Positions 24,912 to 33,668 of a DNA stretch of 64,000 bases are shown here, in pieces; the stretch's first letter is position 1; every line of letters begins with the position of its first letter. The translations under genes were made by a program, and so were the position numbers. Source of the stretch: Roseococcus suduntuyensis. GTDB taxonomy: Bacteria; Pseudomonadota; Alphaproteobacteria; Acetobacterales; Acetobacteraceae. The stretch is taken from the NCBI RefSeq assembly GCF_014196305.1, contig NZ_JACIDJ010000003.1, positions 248,001 through 312,000 of the forward strand, given 5' to 3'. The notes beneath the pieces are model-generated. The model had not been told where the DNA came from and did no database searches. It saw only the letters and a list, made by a program, of their open reading frames with translations.

Positions 24912-25736
24912 ATGGCGATGCTGACTTTCGAAGCCAAATATCGTGTCCGGGGAGGCACCCTCGTCGGCGGGAACCTGTTCGACTTCTGGGTGGGTCCCTT
25001 CTACGTGGGCTTCTTCGGCCTCACGACCTTCTTTTTCTCGCTGGTGGGCACGGCCCTGATCCTCTACGGCGCGGCCATCGGCGGCACGTGGAATCCGTGG
25101 CTGATCAACATCGCGCCACCCGATCTTCGCTATGGCCTGGGCCTTGCTCCGCTGCGCGAAGGCGGATTGTGGCAGATGATCACCATCTGCGCGATCGGCG
25201 CCTTCGTGTCCTGGGCACTCCGCCAGGCCGAGATCTCGCGCAAGCTCGGCATGGGGATGCACATTCCCTGGGCCTACGGCATGGCGGTCTTCGCCTACAT
25301 CACCCTGGTGGTCATCCGCCCGGTGCTGATGGGCGCCTGGGGGCATGCCTTCCCCTACGGGATCTTCAGCCACCTCGATTGGGTGAGCAACGTCGGCTAC
25401 CAGTACCTGCACTTCCACTACAACCCGGCGCACATGATCGCGGTGACCTTCTTCTTCACCACGACGCTGGCGCTGTCGCTCCATGCCTCGCTGGTGCTCG
25501 CCGCCATCAACCCCAAGAAGGGCGAGACGGTGAAGACGGCCGAGCATGAGAACACCTTCTACCGCGACTTCATCGGCTACTCGATCGGCACGCTGGGCAT
25601 CCATCGCCTGGGCCTGTTCATCGCGCTGTCGGCGGGGTTCTGGAGTGCGGTGTGCATCGTGATCAGCGGCCCCTTCTGGACCCGCGGCTGGCCCGAATGG
25701 TGGAACTGGTGGCTTCAGCTGCCGATCTGGAACTGA
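24912..25736 (+). CDS. pufL: Photosynthetic reaction centre L subunit
   Basis: 274 residues with five membrane helices. The sequence aligns with Rhodobacter L without gaps in the core. His169 counting Met (L168 in standard numbering, in FHYNPAH) and His174 (L173, special-pair ligand) are kept; the Fe ligands are in SLHASL and GIHRLG. L168 is His as in Mg-bacteriochlorophyll species, whereas Zn-bacteriochlorophyll Acidiphilium has Glu there. An ACAGGAGCA ribosome binding site precedes the ATG. It is separated from pufM by 15 nt. Confidence 0.97.
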   Translation: MAMLTFEAKYRVRGGTLVGGNLFDFWVGPFYVGFFGLTTFFFSLVGTALILYGAAIGGTWNPWLINIAPPDLRYGLGLAPLREGGLWQMITICAIGAFVSWALRQAEISRKLGMGMHIPWAYGMAVFAYITLVVIRPVLMGAWGHAFPYGIFSHLDWVSNVGYQYLHFHYNPAHMIAVTFFFTTTLALSLHASLVLAAINPKKGETVKTAEHENTFYRDFIGYSIGTLGIHRLGLFIALSAGFWSAVCIVISGPFWTRGWPEWWNWWLQLPIWN

Positions 25737-25751
25737 GGGAGGGACGCCACG

Positions 25752-26708
25752 ATGGAATATCAATTCATCTTCACGCGGGTCCAGCCGCATCCGCCTTCCT
25801 ACCCGGGCGTGCCGCTGCCGCGTGACAACCAGGCGCGCGTGGGCAAGCCCATGCACAGCCGCCTGCTCGGCCTCTTCGCCGACGCGCAGATCGGGCCCTT
25901 CTACCTGGGCTGGCTCGGCCTGCTCTCGGTGGCCTGCGGCTTCATCGCCTTCGAGATCATCGGCCTGAACATGCTGGCCTCGGTGAACTGGAACGTGGTG
26001 GAGTTCATCCGCCTGCTGCCCTGGCTGGCGCTGGAACCCCCTGGGCCGCAATGGGGTCTTCGTATCCCGCCACTGAACCAGGGCGGCTGGTGGCTGATGG
26101 CCGGCTTCTTCCTGACGGCCTCCGTGCTGCTGTGGCTCGCGCGGACCTGGCGCCGGGCCGACCAGCTGGGCCTCGGCCAGCACACCTTCTGGGCCTTCGC
26201 GGCGGCCATCTGGCTCTTCCTGGTGCTGGGCTTCCTGCGCCCGCTGTGGATGGGCTCCTGGAGCGAGGCGGTGCCCTTCGGCATCTTCCCGCACCTGGAT
26301 TGGACGGCCGCCTTCTCGATCCGCTACGGGAACCTCTTCTACAACCCGTTCCACGCGCTCTCGATCGTGTTCCTCTACGGCTCCGTGCTGCTCTTCGCGA
26401 TGCACGGCGCCACGATCCTGGCCGTGGCCCGCTTCGGCGGCGAGCGCGAGGTGGACCAGGCCATGGACCGCGGCACCGCGGCCGAGCGCGCCGGCATCTT
26501 CTGGCGCTGGACCATGGGCTTCAACGCCACCTACGAGAGCATCCACCGCTGGGCCTGGTGGTTCGCGGTACTGACCCCACTGACCGGCGGCATCGGCATC
26601 CTGCTGACCGGCACGGTCGTGGACAACTGGTACCTCTGGGCGATCGAGAAGCGCTTCGCACCGGCCTATCCGGCCGTGTGGGGCCCGATCATCGACCCGA
26701 CGCGCTGA
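25752..26708 (+). CDS. pufM: Photosynthetic reaction centre M subunit
   Basis: 318 residues, five membrane helices. Ligand histidines are visible in [11 protein letters not shown] (special pair), FAMHGATIL and [10 protein letters not shown] (non-haem iron). The C-terminal tail [15 protein letters not shown] extends beyond the last helix, as in species whose reaction centre carries a bound cytochrome subunit. With PufL it binds the four bacteriochlorophylls, two bacteriopheophytins, quinones and the carotenoid. Ribosome binding site GAGGGAGGGAC precedes the ATG at 25752. Confidence 0.97.
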   Translation: MEYQFIFTRVQPHPPSYPGVPLPRDNQARVGKPMHSRLLGLFADAQIGPFYLGWLGLLSVACGFIAFEIIGLNMLASVNWNVVEFIRLLPWLALEPPGPQWGLRIPPLNQGGWWLMAGFFLTASVLLWLARTWRRADQLGLGQHTFWAFAAAIWLFLVLGFLRPLWMGSWSEAVPFGIFPHLDWTAAFSIRYGNLFYNPFHALSIVFLYGSVLLFAMHGATILAVARFGGEREVDQAMDRGTAAERAGIFWRWTMGFNATYESIHRWAWWFAVLTPLTGGIGILLTGTVVDNWYLWAIEKRFAPAYPAVWGPIIDPTR

Positions 26709-26721
26709 GGGAGGAGAACAC

Positions 26722-27861
26722 ATGAAGCCCGAGTTCTTCAGGAAGTTCAACTTCCTCTTCGGGACCGCGGTGGTGGCTCTCGCCGCCGCGGCCTTCCTGG
26801 TCCTCACCTTCGAGCGGCCCACAATCGAGACGGTGCAGTCCGGGTTCCGCGGCACCTCGATGGGGCAGGTGTACAACACCCGCACCCTGACCGCGGTGCA
26901 GGCCCGCAACACGGTGCCCGAGATGGACGAGGCCATTCCCAATGATCCCGAAAGCCCCCGGGCTTCCGAGATCTACGAGAATGTCCAGATCCTGGGCCAT
27001 CTGAGCGTGGAACAGTTCGGCCGGATCATGCTCGCGATGAGCGAGTGGATCTATCCGAACGCCGAGAACCCCGCCGAGAGCTGCAATGGCTGCCACGTCC
27101 CCGGCAACTTCGCCGCCGAGGACATGTACACCAAGCACGTGGCGCGCCGGATGCTGCAGATGGTGCACACCATCAACACCACCTTCAGCAACCACGTGAA
27201 CGCGAATGGCGAAGTGGGCGTCACCTGCTACACCTGCCACCGCGGCCAGGCCGTGCCGGCCGCCGTGTGGTCGCAGGAACCCTCCAACGCCGCGCCCTCG
27301 CGCATGTGGGCGGTGGCGGGCGAGCAGAACCGTCCCGTGACGGCCACCGGCTACGCAACCCTGCCGACCGACCCCTTCACCCCCTACCTCTGGGGTGACG
27401 AGGAAATCCGCGTGATCTCGGGTGCGGCGCGCGAGCGCAACAACAACCAGAGCATCCTGCAGACCGAATGGACCTATGGGCTGATGATGCACATGTCCAC
27501 GTCGCTCGGCGTGAACTGCACCTTCTGCCACAACAGCCGTTCCTTCGCCTCCTGGGACAGCAGCACGCCGCAGCGCGTGACCGCCTGGCACGGGATCCGG
27601 ATGGTGCGCGCCATCAACAACGACTACATCGAGAGCCTGCGGGACCGTTTCCCGCCGAACCGCCTGGGCCCGCTGGGTGATACGCTCAAGGTGAACTGCT
27701 CCACCTGCCACGTGGGCGTCTACCAGCCGCTCTATGGTGCGCCGATGCTGCGGAACTACCCGGAGCTGATCCTGCCCACCCAGACCGCGGCACCCGCGGC
27801 GGACCCGTCCGCCCCCGTGCAGCCGGCCGCGGCCCCCGCAGCGGCGCCCGCGCTCAACTGA
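26722..27861 (+). CDS. pufC: Reaction-centre tetraheme cytochrome c subunit
   Basis: 379 residues with four CxxCH sites at about 121 (CNGCH), 169 (CYTCH), 266 (CTFCH) and 326 (CSTCH), the number and spacing of PufC. It docks on the periplasmic side of PufLM and re-reduces the special pair. The N-terminus has one hydrophobic helix (residues 9-29) and no lipobox Cys, so it is probably held by an uncleaved membrane anchor rather than the lipid anchor of Blastochloris. The C-terminus is an Ala/Pro tail. Last gene of the puf operon, with GAGGGAGGAG upstream of ATG 26722 and a terminator 22 nt past the stop. Confidence 0.96.
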   Translation: MKPEFFRKFNFLFGTAVVALAAAAFLVLTFERPTIETVQSGFRGTSMGQVYNTRTLTAVQARNTVPEMDEAIPNDPESPRASEIYENVQILGHLSVEQFGRIMLAMSEWIYPNAENPAESCNGCHVPGNFAAEDMYTKHVARRMLQMVHTINTTFSNHVNANGEVGVTCYTCHRGQAVPAAVWSQEPSNAAPSRMWAVAGEQNRPVTATGYATLPTDPFTPYLWGDEEIRVISGAARERNNNQSILQTEWTYGLMMHMSTSLGVNCTFCHNSRSFASWDSSTPQRVTAWHGIRMVRAINNDYIESLRDRFPPNRLGPLGDTLKVNCSTCHVGVYQPLYGAPMLRNYPELILPTQTAAPAADPSAPVQPAAAPAAAPALN

Positions 27862-27882
27862 GCCGGACACCGTGCTAGACCG

Positions 27883-27917
27883 AAGGGGCGGAGGGCGCAG
27901 GCCTTCCGCCCCTTTCC
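27883..27917 (+). terminator. Intrinsic terminator of the bchCXYZ-pufBALMC operon
   Basis: A 14-bp stem with one G-U pair (27883-27896 with 27901-27914) and loop GCAG begins 21 nt after the pufC stop, followed by the pyrimidine tract TTCCCTT. This closes the puf operon and isolates the DedA-like gene and crtI, though readthrough is possible because the tract is not pure T. Confidence 0.75.
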
Positions 27918-27929
27918 CTTGTGGTGCCC

Positions 27930-28367
27930 ATGACAACCCTGCTTGCCCTTCTCAGCCTGTTCTTCGTGGCGCTGGGCGCCGCCTCGCTGCTGCCCATGGC
28001 CTCCGAGCCCGTGCTGATCGCGATGCTGCTGACGGCCGAAATCGACCCCTGGCTGCTGGTCGCGGTGGCGAGCCTCGGCAACACGCTCGGCTCCGTCATC
28101 AACTACGTGCTGGGGCGCCTGGTGGAGCGCTTCCGCCACCGCCCCTGGTTCCCCGCGAGCGAAGCCTCGCTGGATCGCGCGCAGGGCTGGTATCGCCGCT
28201 GGGGCCGCTGGTCGCTGCTGCTGAGCTGGGCGCCCATCATCGGCGACCCGCTGACGGTGGTGGCGGGCATCATGCGCGAACCGCTCTGGAGCTTCGTGCT
28301 GCTCGTCGCGATCGCCAAGACCGGGCGCTATGTCGCGCTCGCGCTCATCACGCTGGGTTTCGTCTGA
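27930..28367 (+). CDS. YqaA/DedA-like (SNARE-associated) small membrane protein
   Basis: 145 residues from ATG 27930 (GTG 27921 is an in-frame alternative, but falls just after the terminator). Three to four hydrophobic segments are visible, with the family's GNTLGSVINYVLGR and a later SWAPIIGDPLTVVAGIM stretch. Short YqaA-type DedA relatives are implicated in lipid or undecaprenyl-phosphate transport and membrane homeostasis; this specific role is unproven. It precedes crtI by 70 nt with no obvious promoter between, so the two may be cotranscribed. Confidence 0.8.
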   Translation: MTTLLALLSLFFVALGAASLLPMASEPVLIAMLLTAEIDPWLLVAVASLGNTLGSVINYVLGRLVERFRHRPWFPASEASLDRAQGWYRRWGRWSLLLSWAPIIGDPLTVVAGIMREPLWSFVLLVAIAKTGRYVALALITLGFV

Positions 28368-28437
28368 AACCCGCGCTTTCCCTTGGCCTGAGCGCGCGCG
28401 ATGCGCGATGATGGCGCACTCGCAGGAACACGCCACG

Positions 28438-29955
28438 ATGAACGTCATCTCCTCCCCGCCCCGCCCGCAGGCCGTCGTCATCGGCGCGGGGTTCGGCGGG
28501 CTCGCGGCCGCGGTGCGGCTGCTGGCGCGCGGCTTCCGCGTGACGCTGGTCGAGAAGCTCGATGCGCCGGGCGGCCGCGCCTACACCTTCCGCCAGGACG
28601 GGCATGTCTTCGACGCCGGCCCCACCATCATCACCGCACCCTACCTGCTGGAGGAGCTGTGGGCACTGCACGGCGAAAACATGTCGGATGTGGTGGACCT
28701 GCGCGCGATAGACCCCTTCTACGTGATCCGCTTCGACGACGGCACCGAGTTCCATGCCAGCGCCGACGTGGAGAAGATGCGCGCGGAGGTGGCGCGCCTC
28801 GCGCCTGAGGATGTGGACGGCTTCGACCGCCACATCGCCGCCAGCAAGGCCATCTACGACGTGGCCTTCGCGGAACTGGCCGACAAGCCCTTCCACCGCT
28901 TCACGACGATGCTGAAGGCCATTCCGGACATGGTGCGGCTGCAGGGCTATCGCTCGGTGTTCGGGCGCGTCTCGGCCAACTTCAAGAACCACAAGATGCG
29001 GGTGGCCTTCAGCTTCCATCCGCTGCTGATCGGCGGCAATCCGCTCAGCACAACGGCCTATTACTGCCTGATCGCGCATCTGGAGAAGCTGCACGGCGTC
29101 CACTACGCCATGGGCGGCACGGGGGCGATCGTGCAGGCGCTGGCGGACCTCATCACGCGCCATGGCGGCAGCTTGCGGATGAACAGCGAGGTGGCGGAGA
29201 TCACGACCGAGAACGGCGCCGTCAGCGGCGTGCGCCTCGCTTCCGGCGAGATGCTGGCCGCCGATGTCGTCGTCTCCAACGCCGACCCGGCCTGGACCTA
29301 CGGCAAGCTAATGGGCGCCACCAAGCGCCGGCGCTGGACCGATGCGAAGCTCTCCCGCGCCGCCTACTCCATGGGGCTCTTCGTCTGGTATTTCGGCACC
29401 GACCGCCGCTTCGACGACGTCTATCACCACACCATGGTGCTGGGCCCGCGTTATGAAGGGCTGCTGCGGGACATCTTCTCCCGCAAGAAACTGACCGAGG
29501 ATTTCTCGCTCTACCTGCACCGGCCCACGGCGAATGACCCGTCGCTCGCGCCGGAAGGCTGCGACAGCTTCTACGTGCTCTCCCCCGTGCCCAATCTCGG
29601 CAGCGGCACGGACTGGGCGCGCGAGGCGCAGGCCTATCGCGACCGCGTGCTGAAGCGGCTGGAGGAGACGGTGATGCCAGGCCTGGGCCGGCACATCACC
29701 ACCGAGCGCATCATGACGCCTCTCGACTTCCAGCACCGCCTCAACGCGCGCGATGGTGCCGCCTTCGCCATGGAGCCGCAGCTGTTCCAATCCGCCTGGT
29801 TCCGCCCGCACAATGTCAGCGAGGAGGCGCGCAACCTCTTCCTCGTGGGCGCCGGCACGCATCCGGGTGCCGGGGTTCCGGGCGTGGTGGCCTCGGCGCG
29901 CGTGCTCGACCAGGTGGTGCCGGACGCAGCCAGCTTTCAGCGCGCGCGCGTCTGA
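28438..29955 (+). CDS. crtI: Phytoene desaturase
   Basis: 505 residues, normal CrtI length. The FAD-binding VVIGAGFGGLAAAVRLLARG is at about residue 11, followed by the acidic ribose-binding residue in LVEKLDAPGGRAYTF. The C-terminal carotene-desaturase signature LFLVGAGTHPGAGVPGVV is present. It introduces double bonds into phytoene at the membrane, giving neurosporene or lycopene. The Met at 28438 was chosen for fit to family length; MMAHSQEHAT upstream is in frame but unneeded. No crtB follows, unlike the usual crtIB pair. Its end overlaps the convergent crtD paralogue by 19 nt. Confidence 0.93.
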   Translation: MNVISSPPRPQAVVIGAGFGGLAAAVRLLARGFRVTLVEKLDAPGGRAYTFRQDGHVFDAGPTIITAPYLLEELWALHGENMSDVVDLRAIDPFYVIRFDDGTEFHASADVEKMRAEVARLAPEDVDGFDRHIAASKAIYDVAFAELADKPFHRFTTMLKAIPDMVRLQGYRSVFGRVSANFKNHKMRVAFSFHPLLIGGNPLSTTAYYCLIAHLEKLHGVHYAMGGTGAIVQALADLITRHGGSLRMNSEVAEITTENGAVSGVRLASGEMLAADVVVSNADPAWTYGKLMGATKRRRWTDAKLSRAAYSMGLFVWYFGTDRRFDDVYHHTMVLGPRYEGLLRDIFSRKKLTEDFSLYLHRPTANDPSLAPEGCDSFYVLSPVPNLGSGTDWAREAQAYRDRVLKRLEETVMPGLGRHITTERIMTPLDFQHRLNARDGAAFAMEPQLFQSAWFRPHNVSEEARNLFLVGAGTHPGAGVPGVVASARVLDQVVPDAASFQRARV

Positions 29956-31430
29956 AGGCCGACACCCTGCACGGGCCGCGTTCGGCCGGCGCGGTCCTCG
30001 ATCACTCGCGCGGCAGCGAGCCGGCCTGACATCGCGGCCATTGGAATGCCCGGGCCTGGATGCACCGAGCCGCCCGCGAGATACAGGCCGGGCAACGGGC
30101 CGCGGGCACCGGGCCGCGCGAAGCTGCCCATCATGCCGTGATTGGCGCGGCCATACAGCGCGCCGCCTGTGCCGGGGAAGAGCGCGTGAAAGCCCTCGGG
30201 CGTGGTGGCGACCATGCCGTCGCGTTGCACATGCAGGCCGCATCGCTCCAGCAGCGCGAAGGCGCGCGCTTCCTCGGCCGTCGCGTCGAAGCGCGCCACA
30301 TCGCCATCGGGCGGCGCGTTGACCAGCACCAGCAGGCGTTCGGGCGCGCCGGGCGCGGGCGCCTCGCCCACCGCGCCGCGGTCTTGCGCGCAGATGTAGA
30401 CGGTGGGCGCTTCGGCCACGCGGCGGCGGTTGAACACGGCGTCGAACTCGGCGGCGTAGTCCTCGGCGAAGAAGACGTTGTGGTGCGCGAGGTCGAAGCC
30501 CGAGGTCGGCGCGTTCACGCACCAGGTGATGGCGGACAGCGAACGCTTGGCGCGCGGCGTGGCCACCCCGCCTGCACCCAGCGCGGGCAGCGCCGAGGCA
30601 TCGCCGTTGAACACCACGGCATCGGCGCGCAACTCCTCGCCGCCCGCCAGCCGCACGCCGGCCGCGCGCCCGGCCTCCACCAGCACGCGCTCCACCCGCG
30701 CGTTGAAACGGAACGTCGCCCCCTGCCCCTCGGCCAGCTTGTGCAGCGCCAGCGCCACGGCGCGCATGCCGCCCTTCACCTGCCAGACGCCATCCTGCTC
30801 CACATGCGCCACCAGCATCAGCGTGGCCGGCGCCAGGAAGGGTGAGGAGCCCACATAGGTCGCGTAGCGCGCGAAGAGCTGCCGCAGCCGCGCGTCGCGG
30901 AAATACACGCCCAGCGCCGAATGCAGCGTGCGCATCGGCATGGTCCGCCACAGCGCGCCGAGATCCCCCACGCGCCGCACCAGGTCCAGCATGGAGGGCC
31001 GCTCCGAGGCGATGAAGGGCCCGACCAGGGTGCGATGGATAGCGGCACTCCGCGCGCAGAAGTCGCGATAGCCCTGCGCGTCGGCGGGCGAGGCGAAGGC
31101 GGCGATGGCATCGGCCGAGCGCTCGATGTCCGCGAACAGGTCCAGACGCCCGCCCGCCCGCCAGGCGTGCCGCGCCAGCAGGTCCGAGGCCGCGATGGTG
31201 AGGTGGTCCTCCAGAAGCTGCCCGGCATCGGCGAACAGCCCCTCGAAGATCCAGCGCATGGTGAAGACGGTGGGCCCGGCATCCACGCCACGGCCGGCCA
31301 CCTCCACATGGCGCATCTTGCCGCCCGCGGTGGCGGCGGCCTCCAGCACCGTCACATCGCAGCCCTGGCGCGCCAGGTCGGCGGCGGCGGCGAGCCCGCC
31401 CATCCCTGCCCCCATGACGATGACGCGCAT
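29937..31430 (-). CDS. CrtD-like carotenoid 3,4-desaturase, first of two paralogues
   Basis: 497 residues of the CrtI/CrtD flavoprotein family: VIVMGAGMGGLAAAADLARQG at the N-terminus, GGKMRHVEVAGRGVDAGPTVFTMR, a central YATYVGSSPFLAPATLML, EQDGVWQVKGGM, and a C-terminal GLYLAGGSVHPGPGIPMA. These match the CrtD branch (DAGPTxxTMR, YVGxSPF) rather than CrtI. A clearly related gene lies at 36158-37621. CrtD makes the 3,4 double bond in hydroxylated or methoxylated carotenoids on the way to spirilloxanthin; two copies suggest division of labour between carotenoid ends or a changed substrate here. It follows the DUF2306-like gene by 48 nt. Confidence 0.82.
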   Translation of the reverse strand: MRVIVMGAGMGGLAAAADLARQGCDVTVLEAAATAGGKMRHVEVAGRGVDAGPTVFTMRWIFEGLFADAGQLLEDHLTIAASDLLARHAWRAGGRLDLFADIERSADAIAAFASPADAQGYRDFCARSAAIHRTLVGPFIASERPSMLDLVRRVGDLGALWRTMPMRTLHSALGVYFRDARLRQLFARYATYVGSSPFLAPATLMLVAHVEQDGVWQVKGGMRAVALALHKLAEGQGATFRFNARVERVLVEAGRAAGVRLAGGEELRADAVVFNGDASALPALGAGGVATPRAKRSLSAITWCVNAPTSGFDLAHHNVFFAEDYAAEFDAVFNRRRVAEAPTVYICAQDRGAVGEAPAPGAPERLLVLVNAPPDGDVARFDATAEEARAFALLERCGLHVQRDGMVATTPEGFHALFPGTGGALYGRANHGMMGSFARPGARGPLPGLYLAGGSVHPGPGIPMAAMSGRLAAARVIEDRAGRTRPVQGVGLQTRAR

Positions 31431-31478
31431 GGTCAGGGGAGCATCCAGCGCATCGTCATGCGACCATCCCGCGCGTAT

Positions 31479-32213
31479 TCACGCGACGGCCGCCGCCGCG
31501 CGCCGCGCCCTGAGGCCCAGGTCAATCTTGCGCCGGTGCCAGATGATCAGCCCCACGCCGATGGCCAAGGGCACCGCCCACATGGCCGGGTGAAGTGCCA
31601 GCCAGGGCAGCACCCGCACCGAACCGAAGGCGAAGAAGGCCGTGTAGACGCTGATCCCCGCGCCCACGAGACCCTTCAGGTGCTCTTTCAGCCAGTCCAT
31701 CTGGCCCGGGCGCGGGTTCAGGATGAAGTACATGTTCGTGCCGAAGGTGGCGAAGCCCACCAGCGCGATGCCCACCATCAGCGGCTGGCCGATCAGCCAG
31801 CCATCCAGCGCGCAGGCAAAGGCGGCGGCCAGCAGCAGCCATTGCAGTGCCATGTTGAGCGGCGTGCGGTTGGCCGCGTGGTCGCGCCGGTTCCAGACGC
31901 AGAGCCAGCCATACCAGACGAGGTTCACGGTCAGGATGGCGTTGTGCAGCATCATCCAGCCGAAGATGCCGCGGATGAACTCGGCGTCGAACATGCCGAC
32001 GAGGTGCGGGTGGGTGCCCATCGGGTCCAGCAGGGTCAGCACGCTCATCCCCACGGCGAAGAGGCCCGTGGCCAGCAGGCAGGCGTTGAACACCTTGCCC
32101 CAGGCCTTGTGCTTGGCGCCGCCCTTCTTGCCCGCGATCGGCACCCAGAAGGCGATGGCGCCGATGCTGCCGGTGACGATGTGCAGTGCCACCAGGGTGT
32201 GAAAGAGATCCAT
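31479..32213 (-). CDS. DUF2306-like integral membrane protein
   Basis: 244 residues with about six or seven hydrophobic helices and a short basic loop KKGGAKHKAWGKVF near residue 30, a pattern of DUF2306-type membrane proteins. Histidines in LHIVTG and MLHNAIL lie at helix edges and could bind haem or metal, which is speculation. It is first in a minus-strand pair with a crtD paralogue and diverges from cytochrome P450 across 66 nt, so all may be part of one regulated locus. No function can be assigned from sequence. Confidence 0.72.
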   Translation of the reverse strand: MDLFHTLVALHIVTGSIGAIAFWVPIAGKKGGAKHKAWGKVFNACLLATGLFAVGMSVLTLLDPMGTHPHLVGMFDAEFIRGIFGWMMLHNAILTVNLVWYGWLCVWNRRDHAANRTPLNMALQWLLLAAAFACALDGWLIGQPLMVGIALVGFATFGTNMYFILNPRPGQMDWLKEHLKGLVGAGISVYTAFFAFGSVRVLPWLALHPAMWAVPLAIGVGLIIWHRRKIDLGLRARRAAAAVA

Positions 32214-32239
32214 GCGCCTGGCCCCGTCCGTGTCGAAAC

Positions 32240-32257
32240 TGACAATGCCACTTGACA
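32240..32257. promoter_or_regulatory. Near-consensus PpsR/CrtJ box between DUF2306-like gene and P450
   Basis: TGACAATGCCACTTGACA differs by one base from TGTCA-N8-TGACA (TGA for TGT in the left arm). It is centred in the 66-nt divergent gap, with a further TGTC...GACA dyad just upstream (32231-32244) and a TTGACA hexamer at 32252-32257. If functional it would place both flanking operons in the photosynthesis regulon. Confidence 0.45.
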
Positions 32258-32279
32258 GTTTTACCTGTAAAGCGCGGCA

Positions 32280-33668
32280 ATGACCTCACCGATGAACAGC
32301 GTCTTCACCCCGCCCAAGCCCACCTCCTTCGCGGCGCTGGTGGCCCTGCTCCGCGTGGTGCTGCGCGGCGATGGCGACCTGCTCTGCCTGCTGCCGGCCT
32401 CGGCCTATCGCACCGAGATCGGGCATCTGGGCTGGTCCCGCCGGCAGACCGTGATCGTGAACCGCCCCGACCAGGTGCGCCGCGTGCTGTCCGACCCCGA
32501 GGGCATCTTTCCCAAGAGCGACCTGATGGTGGAGGCCCTGGACCCGCTGATCGGCGACAGCATCTTCGTCTCGTCAGGGCCCACCTGGAAGCGGCAGCGG
32601 CGGATGATTGACCCCTCGCTCAGCATGATGCGGGTGAACAACGCCTACCCCGCGATGGTCGCCGGCTGCGAGGCGGCGGAACATATGCTGGACCAGGCGG
32701 CCGCAGACGGCACGCGGCTGTCCCTGGACCTGACGATGAGCCACCTGACGGCCGACATCATCTGCCGCACCGTGTTCTCCACGAACCTGCAGCACCAGGC
32801 CGCGCATGACGTCTTCGAGGCCTTCACGCTCTTCGAGCGCAGCGTGGCGCAGGTGGAAATCAAGCGCCTCATCTTCGACCCGGCCTGGACGCGTGCGCCG
32901 CAAAAGCCCGAGGTGCTGGAGGCCTGCGCGACCATCCGCGCCCACCTGGCCGCCCTGATCGACACCCACACCGGCGAGGACGCCGCCCGCTTCGACGACA
33001 TCGCGACGGCCGTGCTGGGTGCCCGCGACCCCGACACCGACGCGCCCTTCACGCGGGAGGAGCTGATAGACCAGCTCGGCGTGCTGTTCCTGGCCGGCCA
33101 TGAGACCAGCGCCAGCGCGCTGACCTGGGTGTTCTACCTGTTGGCGACGCACCCGGCCCTGGTGGCGCGGCTGCGCGCCGAGGTGCGGGAGGTCTGCGGT
33201 GACGGCCCGGTGGAATTCGAACACACGAAGCGCCTGCCATTCGTGCGCAACGTGTTCCGCGAAACGCTCCGCCTCTATCCGCCCATCACCTTCCTGCCGC
33301 GAATCGCGCAGGAGGCGACGACCATCGGCGACCTCAAGGTGCGGCGCGGCGCGCTGGTCATGGTGGCGCCCTGGGTGCTGCACCGCCATGCGCGCTACTG
33401 GAAGCGCCCCCATGAATTCGACGCCGACCGCTTCAGCCCCGAGCGCGAGGGCGAGATCACGCCCGGCACCTACATCCCCTTCGGCCAGGGCCCGCGCGTC
33501 TGCGCGGGTGCGGCCTTCGCCACCACCGAGGCCGTGCTGCTCATCGCGCGCCTGTTCCGCCGCTTCGACGTCCACATCGAGGCGCCCGAGCGCGTGCGCC
33601 CCGCCGCGCGCCTCACCACCCGCCCCACCGAGCAGATCTTCTGCACCGTGAGCCGCGCCGGCGCATGA
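32280..33668 (+). CDS. Cytochrome P450
   Basis: 462 residues. The I-helix oxygen-binding motif is LFLAGHETSASAL, the ExxR motif is in FRETLRLYPPITFL, and the haem loop is FGQGPRVCAGAAF with the thiolate Cys408. The N-terminus has no membrane anchor, so it is a soluble bacterial-type P450 needing separate redox partners, none of which is nearby. It starts at ATG 32280 (ATG 32292 possible) and overlaps the ATP-grasp gene by 4 nt. Placement between carotenoid genes suggests an oxidation of a carotenoid or another isoprenoid or lipid, but the sequence alone does not show the substrate. Confidence 0.9.
   Translation: MTSPMNSVFTPPKPTSFAALVALLRVVLRGDGDLLCLLPASAYRTEIGHLGWSRRQTVIVNRPDQVRRVLSDPEGIFPKSDLMVEALDPLIGDSIFVSSGPTWKRQRRMIDPSLSMMRVNNAYPAMVAGCEAAEHMLDQAAADGTRLSLDLTMSHLTADIICRTVFSTNLQHQAAHDVFEAFTLFERSVAQVEIKRLIFDPAWTRAPQKPEVLEACATIRAHLAALIDTHTGEDAARFDDIATAVLGARDPDTDAPFTREELIDQLGVLFLAGHETSASALTWVFYLLATHPALVARLRAEVREVCGDGPVEFEHTKRLPFVRNVFRETLRLYPPITFLPRIAQEATTIGDLKVRRGALVMVAPWVLHRHARYWKRPHEFDADRFSPEREGEITPGTYIPFGQGPRVCAGAAFATTEAVLLIARLFRRFDVHIEAPERVRPAARLTTRPTEQIFCTVSRAGA

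Noticed and set aside
24912-25736. Zn-bacteriochlorophyll type reaction centre as in Acidiphilium
   Set aside because: The residue at L168 is His, not Glu.
32253-32270. Second PpsR box (TGACAGTTTTACCTGTAA) before the P450
   Set aside because: Two mismatches in the six fixed bases and overlap with the better site.
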